Positions 1-7,147 of a stretch of DNA of 11,787 bases are shown one piece after another; positions within the stretch are counted from its first letter, which is position 1, and each line of letters starts with the position of its first letter. Where the stretch lies: the NCBI GenBank assembly GCA_022615595.1, contig JAKEGI010000130.1:1-11787 (forward strand). The letters are read 5' to 3'. The notes under the pieces are model-generated. The model was not told where the DNA came from. It saw nothing but the letters and a program-made list of their open reading frames with translations, and did no database searches. A program made the position numbers and the translations under genes. The stretch comes from Bacteroidales bacterium (GTDB lineage: Bacteria > Bacteroidota > Bacteroidia > Bacteroidales > VadinHA17).

Positions 1-124
1 CCATGAAAGCCAGGATAAACGAGAGGCCGAGAGTGAGCGGTACAAAGAGCCAGTGGTAAATGGCCGTCAGGGCAAACTGCCCTCTCGACCAGTTTAACAG
101 TGAGAGATCAATGTTTTCAAGCAT
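1..124 (-). CDS. cydA: Cytochrome bd ubiquinol oxidase subunit I, N-terminal fragment
   Basis: This is the first 41 codons of a gene that continues beyond the left edge. The peptide begins [20 protein letters not shown] and continues with [19 protein letters not shown], the N-terminus and first membrane helix typical of CydA. The His in the YHWLFVPLT stretch matches the known axial haem ligand near the CydA N-terminus. In the family, CydA with CydB forms a quinol-oxidising, O2-reducing terminal oxidase of the inner membrane with very high oxygen affinity. It follows the DUF4492 gene after 4 bases, so the two are probably cotranscribed; no clear Shine-Dalgarno is seen before the ATG. Its own length, the Q-loop and cydB cannot be judged from here. 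Confidence 0.93.
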   Translation of the reverse strand, partial: MLENIDLSLLNWSRGQFALTAIYHWLFVPLTLGLSFILAFM

Positions 125-128
125 ATTA

Positions 129-356
129 TCAGTTATTAACGGTTAGTTGTTCAATCACATAGTCGCTCCGTTCACGATCAGAGCTGAAATTGGTTTTAAG
201 GAAATCAGGAAAGAAAAACAGCTTCAGTATCAGGAACATGATGCCGAGCTTAATAAAAATTATCAGCCATGCTCTCCTCCCCCACCACGACATCGTACGG
301 AATCCGTCAAGGTAGAAACGGCAGATGGTTCCAAGGGTTGCGGTTATCCTCTTCAT
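129..356 (-). CDS. DUF4492 single-helix membrane protein upstream of cydA
   Basis: A 75-residue protein with an amphipathic N-terminus, a strongly hydrophobic segment at about residues 29-50 ending in KLFFFPDFL, and a short polar tail. The [17 protein letters not shown] region and the [16 protein letters not shown] helix are what I recognise as the DUF4492 family, found beside cytochrome bd genes in Bacteroidota and some Campylobacterota. Its start codon overlaps the stop of the upstream transporter gene (ATGA), and cydA starts 4 bases after its stop. An AGGAG sits 5 bases before the ATG. No function is established. I infer an accessory or assembly role for the bd oxidase, analogous to the small subunit CydX of E. 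coli, but there is no sequence similarity to CydX that I can show. Confidence 0.85.
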   Translation of the reverse strand: MKRITATLGTICRFYLDGFRTMSWWGRRAWLIIFIKLGIMFLILKLFFFPDFLKTNFSSDRERSDYVIEQLTVNN

Positions 357-1483
357 CTCTTCTCCTCACCGAGGTCTCTGTCAAGGTTGGATGTTATCTT
401 CCGCACCGGTCCGAAGTTGTAGAAAAACTCCCTGGCAAGCACCCTAAGTGCGGTATAAGTAGGTATTGCAAGTATCATCCCGGGAATCCCTGCAAAGCTT
501 CCTGCTGCGAGTATAATTATGAATACCTCTATCGGATGTGCATTGATGCTCTTTGAAAATATCATCGGCTGCACAATATTGTTGTCAATGAGTTGGGCAC
601 ATGCAATGACGATTACCATGTAGACTATCAGATGAGGCACATCTGGAAGCCCCCCGGATGAAAGTGTGGTTGCAATTCCCATCACCAACACTATTGCCCC
701 GCCAATCCAGGGTCCAACATATGGTATTACATTAAGCACCCCCACAATAAGACCCATGACAAGCGACTGCTGGAATGACAATCCGACAATGGTCATGCCT
801 ACCGTAACAATGGTCATGACGACCGTGCTTTCGAGTATGATGCCAATGAAATACCTTATCAGCAATCTTTTTATCGAATAGAGAGCACGCCTTACCTTCT
901 CTTCATACTTCTCAGGGATAAGCACCATTATTGTCTCATAAAAAAGGCTCTCATCCTTGAGGAAAAAGAAGGCAATAAAGGTGATTGAGAAGGCGGCCAC
1001 CATAATGTTACCGAGGATTCCGATCACTGACCCGATAAAGTCCTGGATTATTGAAATATTCAATACCTCACTCACTCTCTGCACTGCATAATCATATATT
1101 GACATTTCCGGGGGGAGATCCTTGTTCAGCTGCCTGAACAGCTCTTCGAGCCTCACAAGCTGCTCCTCCGCCAGCTTCACGATAGCCCCGGCATCAATTG
1201 TGGAAAGCGTATCTATCTGCCTGGAGATAAGCGGAATAAATACCATAAAGAAAAGCAGTAACAGGCTCCATATAAGCCCTACCGTGACCAGGGCACTTAC
1301 CGCTCTCGGGAGCCTTATCTTCCGGAAATGGATACTGTTGAGCAGGTCTACGATCGGTCGCCCGACAAGCGATATCACCCCCGCAATAAGTATATAAGCC
1401 ACAATGCTCCGGAAAAACCAGAAGATATAAATCACAAGCAGGAAGCCAGCTATTACAAGAATATTACGCAGTGTCGCATTCAT
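353..1483 (-). CDS. AI-2E family (PerM/YdiK-like) membrane transporter
   Basis: A 376-residue polytopic membrane protein. Hydrophobic segments lie near residues 5-22, 27-42, 62-84, 152-173, 212-234, 240-270, 284-298 and 316-345, with a soluble, partly helical stretch at about 90-150. Family landmarks are FFFLKD (172-177), NVIPYVGPWIGG (251-262), QLIDNNIVQP (297-306), HPIEV (316-320) and GIPGMILAIP (332-341). The family was named for TqsA-type autoinducer-2 exporters, but other members are Na+/H+ antiporters or have unknown substrates, so the substrate here is open. I chose ATG at 1483; a TTG one codon upstream gives a less likely start. It heads a probable operon with the DUF4492 gene and cydA, and a well-matched promoter lies upstream. 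No clear Shine-Dalgarno is visible. Confidence 0.88.
   Translation of the reverse strand: MNATLRNILVIAGFLLVIYIFWFFRSIVAYILIAGVISLVGRPIVDLLNSIHFRKIRLPRAVSALVTVGLIWSLLLLFFMVFIPLISRQIDTLSTIDAGAIVKLAEEQLVRLEELFRQLNKDLPPEMSIYDYAVQRVSEVLNISIIQDFIGSVIGILGNIMVAAFSITFIAFFFLKDESLFYETIMVLIPEKYEEKVRRALYSIKRLLIRYFIGIILESTVVMTIVTVGMTIVGLSFQQSLVMGLIVGVLNVIPYVGPWIGGAIVLVMGIATTLSSGGLPDVPHLIVYMVIVIACAQLIDNNIVQPMIFSKSINAHPIEVFIIILAAGSFAGIPGMILAIPTYTALRVLAREFFYNFGPVRKITSNLDRDLGEEKR
362..366 (-). promoter_or_regulatory. Shine-Dalgarno of the DUF4492 gene
   Basis: AGGAG on the minus strand, 5 bases before the ATG at 356. It lies inside the last codons of the transporter gene, which supports both this start and translational coupling through the ATGA overlap. 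Confidence 0.6.
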
Positions 1484-1543
1484 CAATCATGTGGAAATAA
1501 TGCCGAAACCTACTTTACAAGATAGAGCAAAATCTACTCATTC

Positions 1544-1574
1544 CAAAATTAAAAAAAATTCCGGTTATTACAAC
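1544..1574 (-). promoter_or_regulatory. Predicted Bacteroidota-type promoter of the transporter-DUF4492-cydA operon
   Basis: On the minus strand GTTG (1571-1574) is followed by 19 bases and then TAATTTTG (1544-1551). The second box matches the Bacteroides -7 consensus TAnnTTTG exactly and the first matches three of four bases of the -33 TTTG. Transcription would begin near 1538, leaving a leader of about 54 bases before the ATG at 1483. Two TTCCGG copies (1559-1564, 1575-1580) flank the -33 box. Confidence 0.5.
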
Positions 1575-1620
1575 TTCCGGAAAGATAATGCCATTATGTC
1601 ATGACTATTCACTTTGCTCA

Positions 1621-1633
1621 TGCCATATTGGCA
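1621..1633. repeat. Short inverted repeat TGCCA-TAT-TGGCA in the divergent intergenic region
   Basis: A perfect 5-base inverted repeat with a 3-base centre, about 82-94 bases upstream of the hsp20 start. It could be an operator half-site pair, but a 5-base arm can arise by chance. It is not the CIRCE heat-shock operator. Confidence 0.3.
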
Positions 1634-1702
1634 CAATAAAATGATCGGCACGCAGATTGAAATATTGGCTGTGAAAACATTAATAAAGTCAAACATATAA
1701 AA

Positions 1703-1710
1703 AAGGAGGT
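1703..1710 (+). promoter_or_regulatory. Strong Shine-Dalgarno of hsp20
   Basis: AAGGAGGT lies 4 bases before the ATG at 1715. It is the longest anti-Shine-Dalgarno match I noticed in the window and fixes the start. Many genes in this phylum lack such a site, so it suggests high translation of this chaperone. Confidence 0.75.
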
Positions 1711-1714
1711 TGCT

Positions 1715-2143
1715 ATGTTACCAATGATTACAAGAAGGAGTTACAAACCCCTTACGCTTTCAGATTTCTTCAATGAGGATTTCTTTCCCACATTCAACAG
1801 GAATACCGGTAATCTTCCGGCAGTTAATATCAGGGAAGACGAGAAGGCTTTCTATCTCGAGCTTGCCGTTCCGGGAATGGATAAGAAGGATCTTCGTATT
1901 GAGGTTAAGGATGATGTACTGACAATCTCGTCTGAGCATAAGGAAGAGAAGCAGGAGGATGGCGAAGGCTACAGGAGAAAGGAATTCAGCTTCAGCTCAT
2001 TCTGCCGCAGCTTTTACCTGCCTGAGGATATCAGCAGCGAAAAGATAGGTGCCAGCTACAAGGATGGCATACTTAATGTTGAGATTCCGAAGCTGGAGGA
2101 AGAGAAGAAGAAGGAGAAGATCCGCGAGATAAGCATCTCATAA
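1715..2143 (+). CDS. Small heat shock protein, Hsp20/alpha-crystallin family
   Basis: A 142-residue cytoplasmic chaperone of the usual family length. A short N-terminal arm rich in Phe (FFNEDFFPTF, residues 18-27) precedes the alpha-crystallin domain at about 35-126. Landmarks are LAVPGMDKKDLRIEV (50-64) and the domain-closing ASYKDGILNVEIPK (113-126). A charged Glu/Lys stretch leads to a C-terminal ISIS, whose I-S-I matches the I-x-I motif that docks into neighbouring subunits during oligomer assembly. Such proteins bind unfolding clients without ATP and pass them to Hsp70/ClpB. The gene stands alone, transcribed away from the transporter operon, with a strong Shine-Dalgarno and its own terminator. 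I see no CIRCE element and no convincing promoter upstream. Confidence 0.95.
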   Translation: MLPMITRRSYKPLTLSDFFNEDFFPTFNRNTGNLPAVNIREDEKAFYLELAVPGMDKKDLRIEVKDDVLTISSEHKEEKQEDGEGYRRKEFSFSSFCRSFYLPEDISSEKIGASYKDGILNVEIPKLEEEKKKEKIREISIS

Positions 2144-2164
2144 TCTTATTCTCAAGGTTAGAAG

Positions 2165-2198
2165 AGAGACGCCCGGAACGGGCGTCTTTACTTTTTTT
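2165..2198 (+). terminator. Intrinsic terminator after hsp20
   Basis: AGACGCCCG (2167-2175), a GAA loop and CGGGCGTCT (2179-2187) form a perfect 9-bp GC-rich stem, which one further G-U and one A-T pair can extend. It is followed on the plus strand by a T-rich tract with seven consecutive T (2192-2198). It sits 21 bases after the hsp20 stop. On the minus strand the hairpin follows fprA, but the downstream tract is CTCTCTTCT rather than a T run, so it is probably weaker in that direction. Confidence 0.9.
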
Positions 2199-2199
2199 A

Positions 2200-3426
2200 T
2201 TATGAAGGGTTTTCAGCAGCCAGCTGTCTGGCGAATCGCTCGCCGTATTCGATCAGAGGTTTCTCCTTAATGCTCTCAGGCATGAACTTAAAGGCTACCG
2301 GCTGCTCAAATATCTTTAGCTTAAGATTCTTAAGCATCTCGGCAATGAGGCCGGGTGCCTCACCGCTCCATCCAAAGGAGCCAAATGCGCCGGCAAGCTT
2401 GCCTCTGTCGCGCAGAGGGCTTATCATTGCGGTGAGTTTGTAAACCGGAAGAAGGGTATTCTGGTTGATCGTAGGAGATCCCACTATGATACCGTCAGCA
2501 AATGAGAGCCGCGCGTCCATTTCCCCGACTCCCGCCGATTCGATGTCCATCACTTCAACGGTAACATTCCTGACCGCAGAGGCTCCGCGGGCAATCAGGT
2601 TTGCCATGTCCCTGGTGTACCCATAGGCTGACACGTATGTTATCAGCAGCCGCTTATGATCCTCCCCTGACGTAACTTTCAGGTATTCAGAAGCCATCTC
2701 ATAACTGTCATCAACAATCTTCTTCCACCTGCTTCTCAGTATCGGTCCGTGACCTGTGGCTATCATTGATATGTCAAGGTGCCTGATCTTCTCGATGGCC
2801 CTGATCATGAATTTGCTGTAAGGCTTCAGGATCACATCGAAGTAGTACCTGAAATCAGCCTCAAAATCACCGACAAGATCATCAAACATCTCCTCGCGGC
2901 AGTAGTGGGCCCCGAAAGAGTCACAGGTGAAGAGTATCCGGTCCTCAGTAAGGTAGGTATACATGCTGTCAGGCCAGTGAAGATTGGGCGCTGCGATGAA
3001 CTGCAGCGTTTTGTTTCCGAGGTCAAGCCTGTCACCGTGCTTTACAACCATTGACTTGAATGGCTTGTTTACAATGTCGGCAAGGTATCTTATCGCATTC
3101 CCGCTTCCGACAACAACCGCCTGCGGTGCCAGATCAACAAGCTGCCGCATGGCACCGGAATGATCTGGCTCTGTATGGTTAAGAACGATGTATTCGATCT
3201 CGGCAAGATCGGTGACCCTTCTCAGCTTGGAAATATATGTCTCACTGAACTTTTCCTTGGCGGTCTCAATCACCGTTTTGCGGGTTGCATTAATAAAATA
3301 CGAGTTATATGTCGTACCGTTATCGGTATGCATGACAACGTCAAACACTTCTATATCAGGGTCAAGCACCCCTATCCATTTAACGTCATCGGTAATATTT
3401 ATAATTCTGTTATCTTCCTTTTTCAT
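2200..3426 (-). CDS. fprA: Flavodiiron protein (FprA-type A-type flavoprotein)
   Basis: A 408-residue two-domain enzyme that reduces O2 to water and/or NO to N2O in the cytoplasm, normally fed by rubredoxin. The N-terminal metallo-beta-lactamase-like domain (about 1-255) carries the di-iron ligands H84, E86, D88 and H89 in HTEPDH, then H150, D169 and H226. Their spacing (62, 19 and 57 residues) fits the flavodiiron pattern. The C-terminal flavodoxin domain (about 258-405) has the FMN phosphate loop YVSAYGYTRDMA and GSPTINQNTLLPV. There is no fused rubredoxin or flavin reductase, so it is a class A protein. It starts 6 bases after psd as the last gene of the rsfS-ftsH-cdsA-psd run. Which substrate (O2 or NO) it prefers cannot be read from sequence. 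Confidence 0.95.
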   Translation of the reverse strand: MKKEDNRIINITDDVKWIGVLDPDIEVFDVVMHTDNGTTYNSYFINATRKTVIETAKEKFSETYISKLRRVTDLAEIEYIVLNHTEPDHSGAMRQLVDLAPQAVVVGSGNAIRYLADIVNKPFKSMVVKHGDRLDLGNKTLQFIAAPNLHWPDSMYTYLTEDRILFTCDSFGAHYCREEMFDDLVGDFEADFRYYFDVILKPYSKFMIRAIEKIRHLDISMIATGHGPILRSRWKKIVDDSYEMASEYLKVTSGEDHKRLLITYVSAYGYTRDMANLIARGASAVRNVTVEVMDIESAGVGEMDARLSFADGIIVGSPTINQNTLLPVYKLTAMISPLRDRGKLAGAFGSFGWSGEAPGLIAEMLKNLKLKIFEQPVAFKFMPESIKEKPLIEYGERFARQLAAENPS

Positions 3427-3432
3427 GATCTC

Positions 3433-4107
3433 TTAAAGAACTTTTGCGATAATGGTCCTGTTTGCCCTCACCTGTTCAAACATCTGCACGTCAACCACTG
3501 TCCCTTCAGGCAGGAAAATGTCGACACGCGAACCAAACTTGATGAAGCCGAGTTCACCGCCCTGCTGAACCTTATCCCCTTTTCTGGAGTAAGTAACAAT
3601 ACGTCTGGCCACAGCACCGGCCACCTGCCTTATCAGAATCTCTGTGCCGCTCTCTGATTCAACAACCACAGTGCTCCTTTCGTTCAATTCTGATGACTTG
3701 GGACTCCATGCCACGATCTTCTTGCCGGGATGATATTTGACATAAGATACTGTTCCTGAGATAGGATACTTGTTGCTGTGCATATTGAAAGGCGACATGA
3801 ATATTGATATCTGCAGCCTGGTATCCTTAAAATATTCCTTCTCAAAAGTCTCTTCTATTACTACCACCTTCCCGTCTGCCGGGGCATAGATAAGAAGCGG
3901 GTCAGGGTCAATGTGCCTTGCAGGCACGCGAAAAAAGTAAAGGATAAAGGCAAAGAAAAGAACTGACCCCACCAGCAGCACCAGTTGCAGCGTATCAAGT
4001 GCGGGCCAGACCCGCGGAACGGCAACGTTTACTGCCGCAAGAAGGATAAACAGGGCGAAGATGATCCTGTAGCCTTCCCTGTGTATTTTTATTTTTCTGT
4101 CTGCCAT
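3433..4107 (-). CDS. psd: Phosphatidylserine decarboxylase proenzyme, short bacterial type
   Basis: A 224-residue membrane-associated enzyme converting phosphatidylserine to phosphatidylethanolamine. Two hydrophobic segments near 15-33 and 41-60 anchor it. PADG (77-80, with D78) and FNMH (107-110, with H110) are the conserved catalytic positions, and FIKFGS (188-193) contains the self-cleavage site between G192 and S193 that yields the pyruvoyl group. I chose ATG at 4107, one base after the cdsA stop; the frame stays open 20 codons further up inside cdsA, but MADRKIKIHREGY fits the family N-terminus. CdsA makes the CDP-diacylglycerol precursor, so the pair are steps of one pathway. A phosphatidylserine synthase gene is not in this window. 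Confidence 0.93.
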   Translation of the reverse strand: MADRKIKIHREGYRIIFALFILLAAVNVAVPRVWPALDTLQLVLLVGSVLFFAFILYFFRVPARHIDPDPLLIYAPADGKVVVIEETFEKEYFKDTRLQISIFMSPFNMHSNKYPISGTVSYVKYHPGKKIVAWSPKSSELNERSTVVVESESGTEILIRQVAGAVARRIVTYSRKGDKVQQGGELGFIKFGSRVDIFLPEGTVVDVQMFEQVRANRTIIAKVL

Positions 4108-4108
4108 C

Positions 4109-4951
4109 TTAACCGAATAAAGCGATGTAAAGATATACAAGCGGGAAGGCCACCACCACGCTGTCAAAACGGTCGAGGAAGCCTCCGTGTCCGGGCATTA
4201 TGTTTCCCGAGTCTTTAAAACCCAGACTCCTCTTAAGCATTGATTCTATAAGATCACCCACGGTACCGGCTATGGATATTATAACAGCTATCACCATCCA
4301 TCCGGTGGTATCGGCTACACCCAGCCATCCTGAGAAGAGGCGGGCAATAAGCAGGGTAAGTATCATTCCTCCAAAGAAACCCTCCCAGCTCTTCTTCGGT
4401 GATATCCGTTCCATAAGGCGGTGCCGGCCCAATGATGAGCCGACGAGATAGGCACCTGTATCATTTGACCACAGCAGAAGAAAGAACCCTATCAGGATCC
4501 CCGGTGAGAACTCGATGCCGTTCATATGTATGATGGGCTCCATTCCCTGCCTGTTGAAAGCAGAGAAGGGGAACATCGAGAAAGGAACAGCTGTATAGAG
4601 TATGGAAAAAAATGTGTGTGCCAGTGAGTCAAACGGTTTCTCCACCTTCCTGAAAAGCTCTATAACCATTACGATGGCAAGTACAGGTATCAGCGCCAGG
4701 AAACTCTGCCTCGGAAACCAGCCGACAGCCACCATGGTAGCTGTAAAATAGAGCAGGAAGCCCGTAATGATACCTGTGACAAGCTGTGGCCTGATGCCTG
4801 TGCCCCTGACCATGATGTAGTACTCATGCTGCGTGCCCGCTATCATCACCGCCCCGACAATAAAAAATGATATCGGATGCAGCCAGAGACCCCCGAGAAC
4901 AAATATCACAATGAAGGCTCCTGTTACCGTACGCCTGATGAGATTGATCAC
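4109..4951 (-). CDS. cdsA: Phosphatidate cytidylyltransferase (CDP-diacylglycerol synthase)
   Basis: A 280-residue polytopic inner-membrane enzyme making CDP-diacylglycerol from phosphatidate and CTP. About seven to eight hydrophobic segments are visible. The C-terminal signature begins SMLKRSLGFKDSGN (237-250) and continues PGHGGFLDRFD (253-263), with K240, R241, K246, D247, H255, D260, R261 and D263 in place. WSNDTGAYLVG (161-171) and SPKKSWEGFFGG (184-195) are also conserved. The start is GTG at 4951, one base after the DUF2007 stop; no in-frame ATG lies nearby, and the RRTVTGAF N-terminus is family-like. The gene is followed after 1 base by psd, so translation of the two is probably coupled. 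Confidence 0.95.
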   Translation of the reverse strand: MINLIRRTVTGAFIVIFVLGGLWLHPISFFIVGAVMIAGTQHEYYIMVRGTGIRPQLVTGIITGFLLYFTATMVAVGWFPRQSFLALIPVLAIVMVIELFRKVEKPFDSLAHTFFSILYTAVPFSMFPFSAFNRQGMEPIIHMNGIEFSPGILIGFFLLLWSNDTGAYLVGSSLGRHRLMERISPKKSWEGFFGGMILTLLIARLFSGWLGVADTTGWMVIAVIISIAGTVGDLIESMLKRSLGFKDSGNIMPGHGGFLDRFDSVVVAFPLVYLYIALFG

Positions 4952-4952
4952 C

Positions 4953-5156
4953 TTAGAGATCTTTAATTATTTCCTTGGCAATGATCACATTGTCACGATG
5001 AACATAAAGCTGTATCTCGCCCCACTTGTAGCTGCTGTCACGTTTGTCCACCGCCACTGCCTCTATGCCGTTGCCCAGTAACCTGTCGACGGCAATCTGG
5101 CTCCTGACATCATCGGTGAAAAGTGCTATGATAACCCACTCCTGTTCCATTGTCAT
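4953..5156 (-). CDS. DUF2007 small protein (putative signal-transducing protein family)
   Basis: A 67-residue soluble protein. The pattern W-V-x-x-A-x-F-T-x-D near the N-terminus, then GIEAVAVDKRDSSYKWGEIQ (29-48) and YVHRDNVIIAKEII, is what I recognise as the DUF2007 family, annotated as 'putative prokaryotic signal transducing protein' with a small alpha/beta ferredoxin-like fold. No biochemical function is established. Its ATG overlaps the ftsH stop (ATGA), and cdsA begins 1 base after its stop, so it is translated tightly between the protease and the phospholipid enzyme. A second in-frame ATG lies two codons downstream. A role linking FtsH to lipid synthesis would be speculation from position only. 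Confidence 0.82.
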   Translation of the reverse strand: MTMEQEWVIIALFTDDVRSQIAVDRLLGNGIEAVAVDKRDSSYKWGEIQLYVHRDNVIIAKEIIKDL

Positions 5157-7144
5157 ACTGCAGCTGTATCTTCAATGCTCTTAGGCTGCTCAGTCATATC
5201 CCTGGCAGTGGTGTCTCCCCTCCTTTTACCGAAGATCCGCTCGAGATCCTCACTGAAAATGACCTCCTTCTCGAGCAGCTGGTCGGCGAGCTGTCTCAGC
5301 CCGTCAATGTTGGAAGAGATAATCTCTTTGGCCTTGAGGTAAGATTCCTCAACGATCTTTTTTGCTTCACTGTCAATAAGTTCAGCTGTCTTTTCGCTGT
5401 ATGGCTTCGTGAAACCATAGTCTGACTGTCCAGATGAGTCGTAATAACTCATGTTGCCGATCTCGCCTGACATGCCGAACCAGGCTACCATCGCATATGC
5501 CTGTTTTGTAACCTTTTCCAGGTCACTGAGGGCGCCGGTCGATATCTTGCCGATGACTATCTCTTCAGCCGCTCTTCCTCCCAGGGCATAGGCCAGCTCA
5601 TCAAGTATATGCTCACGTGTGGAGATTGATCTCTCTTCAGGGAGGTACCACGCAGCACCAAGTGCTTTTCCCCTGGGTATGATAGTCACCTTCAGCAGAG
5701 GGCTGGCATGCTCAAGCAGCCAGCTGCATGTGGCATGACCTGCCTCGTGATAGGCAATCGTCTTTTTCTCTTCGAGGGAGATGATCTTGTTCTTCTTCTC
5801 CAGTCCCCCGATGATCCTGTCTATCGCATCAAGGAAGTCCTGCTTCTCAACAACTGTCTTGTTTCCCCTGGCGGCAATGAGGGCAGCCTCATTGCACACA
5901 TTGGCTATGTCAGCCCCCGAGAAACCCGGCGTCTGCTTGGCAAGAAAGGCTATATCAAACTTCTCGTCAAGCTTGACGGGACGAAGGTGCACCTTGAAGA
6001 TAGCTTCGCGCTCCTTCAGGTCAGGAAGCTCTACATGTATCTGGCGGTCAAAGCGTCCGGCCCTCAGGAGGGCCTTGTCGAGAATGTCAGCCCTGTTTGT
6101 TGCGGCAAGTATTATGACACCGCTGTTGGTGCCGAAGCCGTCCATCTCAGTCAGCAACTGGTTAAGGGTATTCTCGCGTTCATCGTTTGCACCGAAGTTA
6201 GGGTTGCGTCCGCGGGCACGGCCTACTGCATCTATCTCATCGATGAAGACTATACACGGGGCCTTCTCCTTGGCCTGCCTGAACAGATCCCTGACCCTTG
6301 AGGCACCGACACCCACAAACATCTCAACAAAATCAGATCCGGAGATTGAAAAGAAGGGCACATTGGCTTCACCTGCCACAGCCTTTGCCAGAAGCGTCTT
6401 CCCGGTGCCGGGAGGACCTACAAGCAACGCGCCTTTCGGGATCTTGCCGCCAAGAGATGTGTACTTCTTGGGGTTCTTCAGGAAATCAACAATCTCCATC
6501 ACCTCCGTCTTGGCCTCCTCAAGGCCTGCCACATCATTGAAGTTGATCTTTACATGAGTGTCCTTATCGAATATCTGTGCCTTTGACTTGCCGACACTGA
6601 AAATATTTCCTCCGGCACCGCCACTGCCCGAAGCCATCCGCCGCATGAAATATATCCATACAGCGGCAATGAGCAGGAAAGGCAGGATCACCCCCAGGAA
6701 GGTTCCGAAGTAGTCTTTCCTGGTCTGGTACTCAAGATGGATCCACTCGGCCTCGCTGTATCCGGCCTTCTCCTGTACTTCCGCAAAGAACTCCTCAAAG
6801 AGCTCCACCGTTCCGAAGTTATGGAAATACTGTGGTTTCTGGGGCTGAAGACCGAAGCTCTTCTGCTCCTCAAAATCGGGATAGCGTCCGCTCCTGAGCG
6901 AGTCGGCCTTTATGAAGATCTCAGCATGATCTTTGTTAATAACCACTACCTTTTCGATGTCATGATTAATAACCATCTGCTCGATCTCCCTCTGACCGGC
7001 TTTCTGGGAGCTCTTGCCGGTAAAGAAGATCTGTACTGCAAAAACTGACAGGATAAGTATTACAAATATCCAGTTCGAATTGAACTTCGGCTTTGTATTC
7101 TTATCATTCCTGTTATCCTTTGATGGTTCCTTGTCTTCTGCCAT
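5153..7144 (-). CDS. ftsH: ATP-dependent zinc metalloprotease FtsH
   Basis: A 663-residue membrane-anchored AAA+ protease that extracts and degrades membrane and short-lived cytosolic proteins as a hexamer. It has a charged cytosolic N-terminus, a first membrane helix (24-42), an FtsH extracellular domain (about 45-143) and a second helix (147-166). The AAA+ module carries Walker A GPPGTGKT (243-250), the pore loop FVGVG (276-280), Walker B IVFIDEID (298-305) and the arginine-finger region RAGRFDR (361-367). The M41 protease has HEAGH (466-470), and D541 in GALSDLEK is the likely third zinc ligand. All key residues are present. The start is ATG at 7144, 3 bases after rsfS, with AAAGG about 10 bases upstream. 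In E. coli FtsH tunes lipid balance by degrading LpxC; cdsA and psd are in this operon. Confidence 0.98.
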   Translation of the reverse strand: MAEDKEPSKDNRNDKNTKPKFNSNWIFVILILSVFAVQIFFTGKSSQKAGQREIEQMVINHDIEKVVVINKDHAEIFIKADSLRSGRYPDFEEQKSFGLQPQKPQYFHNFGTVELFEEFFAEVQEKAGYSEAEWIHLEYQTRKDYFGTFLGVILPFLLIAAVWIYFMRRMASGSGGAGGNIFSVGKSKAQIFDKDTHVKINFNDVAGLEEAKTEVMEIVDFLKNPKKYTSLGGKIPKGALLVGPPGTGKTLLAKAVAGEANVPFFSISGSDFVEMFVGVGASRVRDLFRQAKEKAPCIVFIDEIDAVGRARGRNPNFGANDERENTLNQLLTEMDGFGTNSGVIILAATNRADILDKALLRAGRFDRQIHVELPDLKEREAIFKVHLRPVKLDEKFDIAFLAKQTPGFSGADIANVCNEAALIAARGNKTVVEKQDFLDAIDRIIGGLEKKNKIISLEEKKTIAYHEAGHATCSWLLEHASPLLKVTIIPRGKALGAAWYLPEERSISTREHILDELAYALGGRAAEEIVIGKISTGALSDLEKVTKQAYAMVAWFGMSGEIGNMSYYDSSGQSDYGFTKPYSEKTAELIDSEAKKIVEESYLKAKEIISSNIDGLRQLADQLLEKEVIFSEDLERIFGKRRGDTTARDMTEQPKSIEDTAAV

Positions 7145-7147
7145 ATA

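Noticed and set aside
147..556. Plus-strand open frames of 91 and 95 codons opposite DUF4492 and the transporter
   Set aside because: They are Ser/Pro/Cys-rich and antisense to genes that match known families; no ribosome binding site supports them.
1551..1582. Terminator-like structure on the minus strand: TTCCGG hairpin followed by eight T
   Set aside because: The stem is only 6 bp with a 12-base loop, there is no minus-strand gene upstream to terminate, and the T run lies in the spacer and -7 region of a good predicted promoter. I treat it as promoter sequence with flanking repeats.
1600..1714. TCACTTTG (1609-1616) as a -7 box for hsp20
   Set aside because: It matches TAnnTTTG except for one base but has no -33 box at the right spacing and would leave a leader of over 90 bases, so I did not list it.
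3160..3657. A 165-codon plus-strand open frame across the fprA-psd junction
   Set aside because: It is antisense to two well-supported genes, including the FprA di-iron site, and shows no recognisable motif.
4108..4167. Longer psd start, 20 codons upstream
   Set aside because: The extension lies within the end of cdsA, and its residues do not look like the family N-terminus, which begins at the ATG at 4107.
5708..6557. Two long overlapping open frames on the plus strand (197 and 258 codons) inside ftsH
   Set aside because: They are antisense to the AAA+ domain of ftsH, match no family I know, and arise from its biased codon use. All key FtsH motifs are intact on the minus strand.
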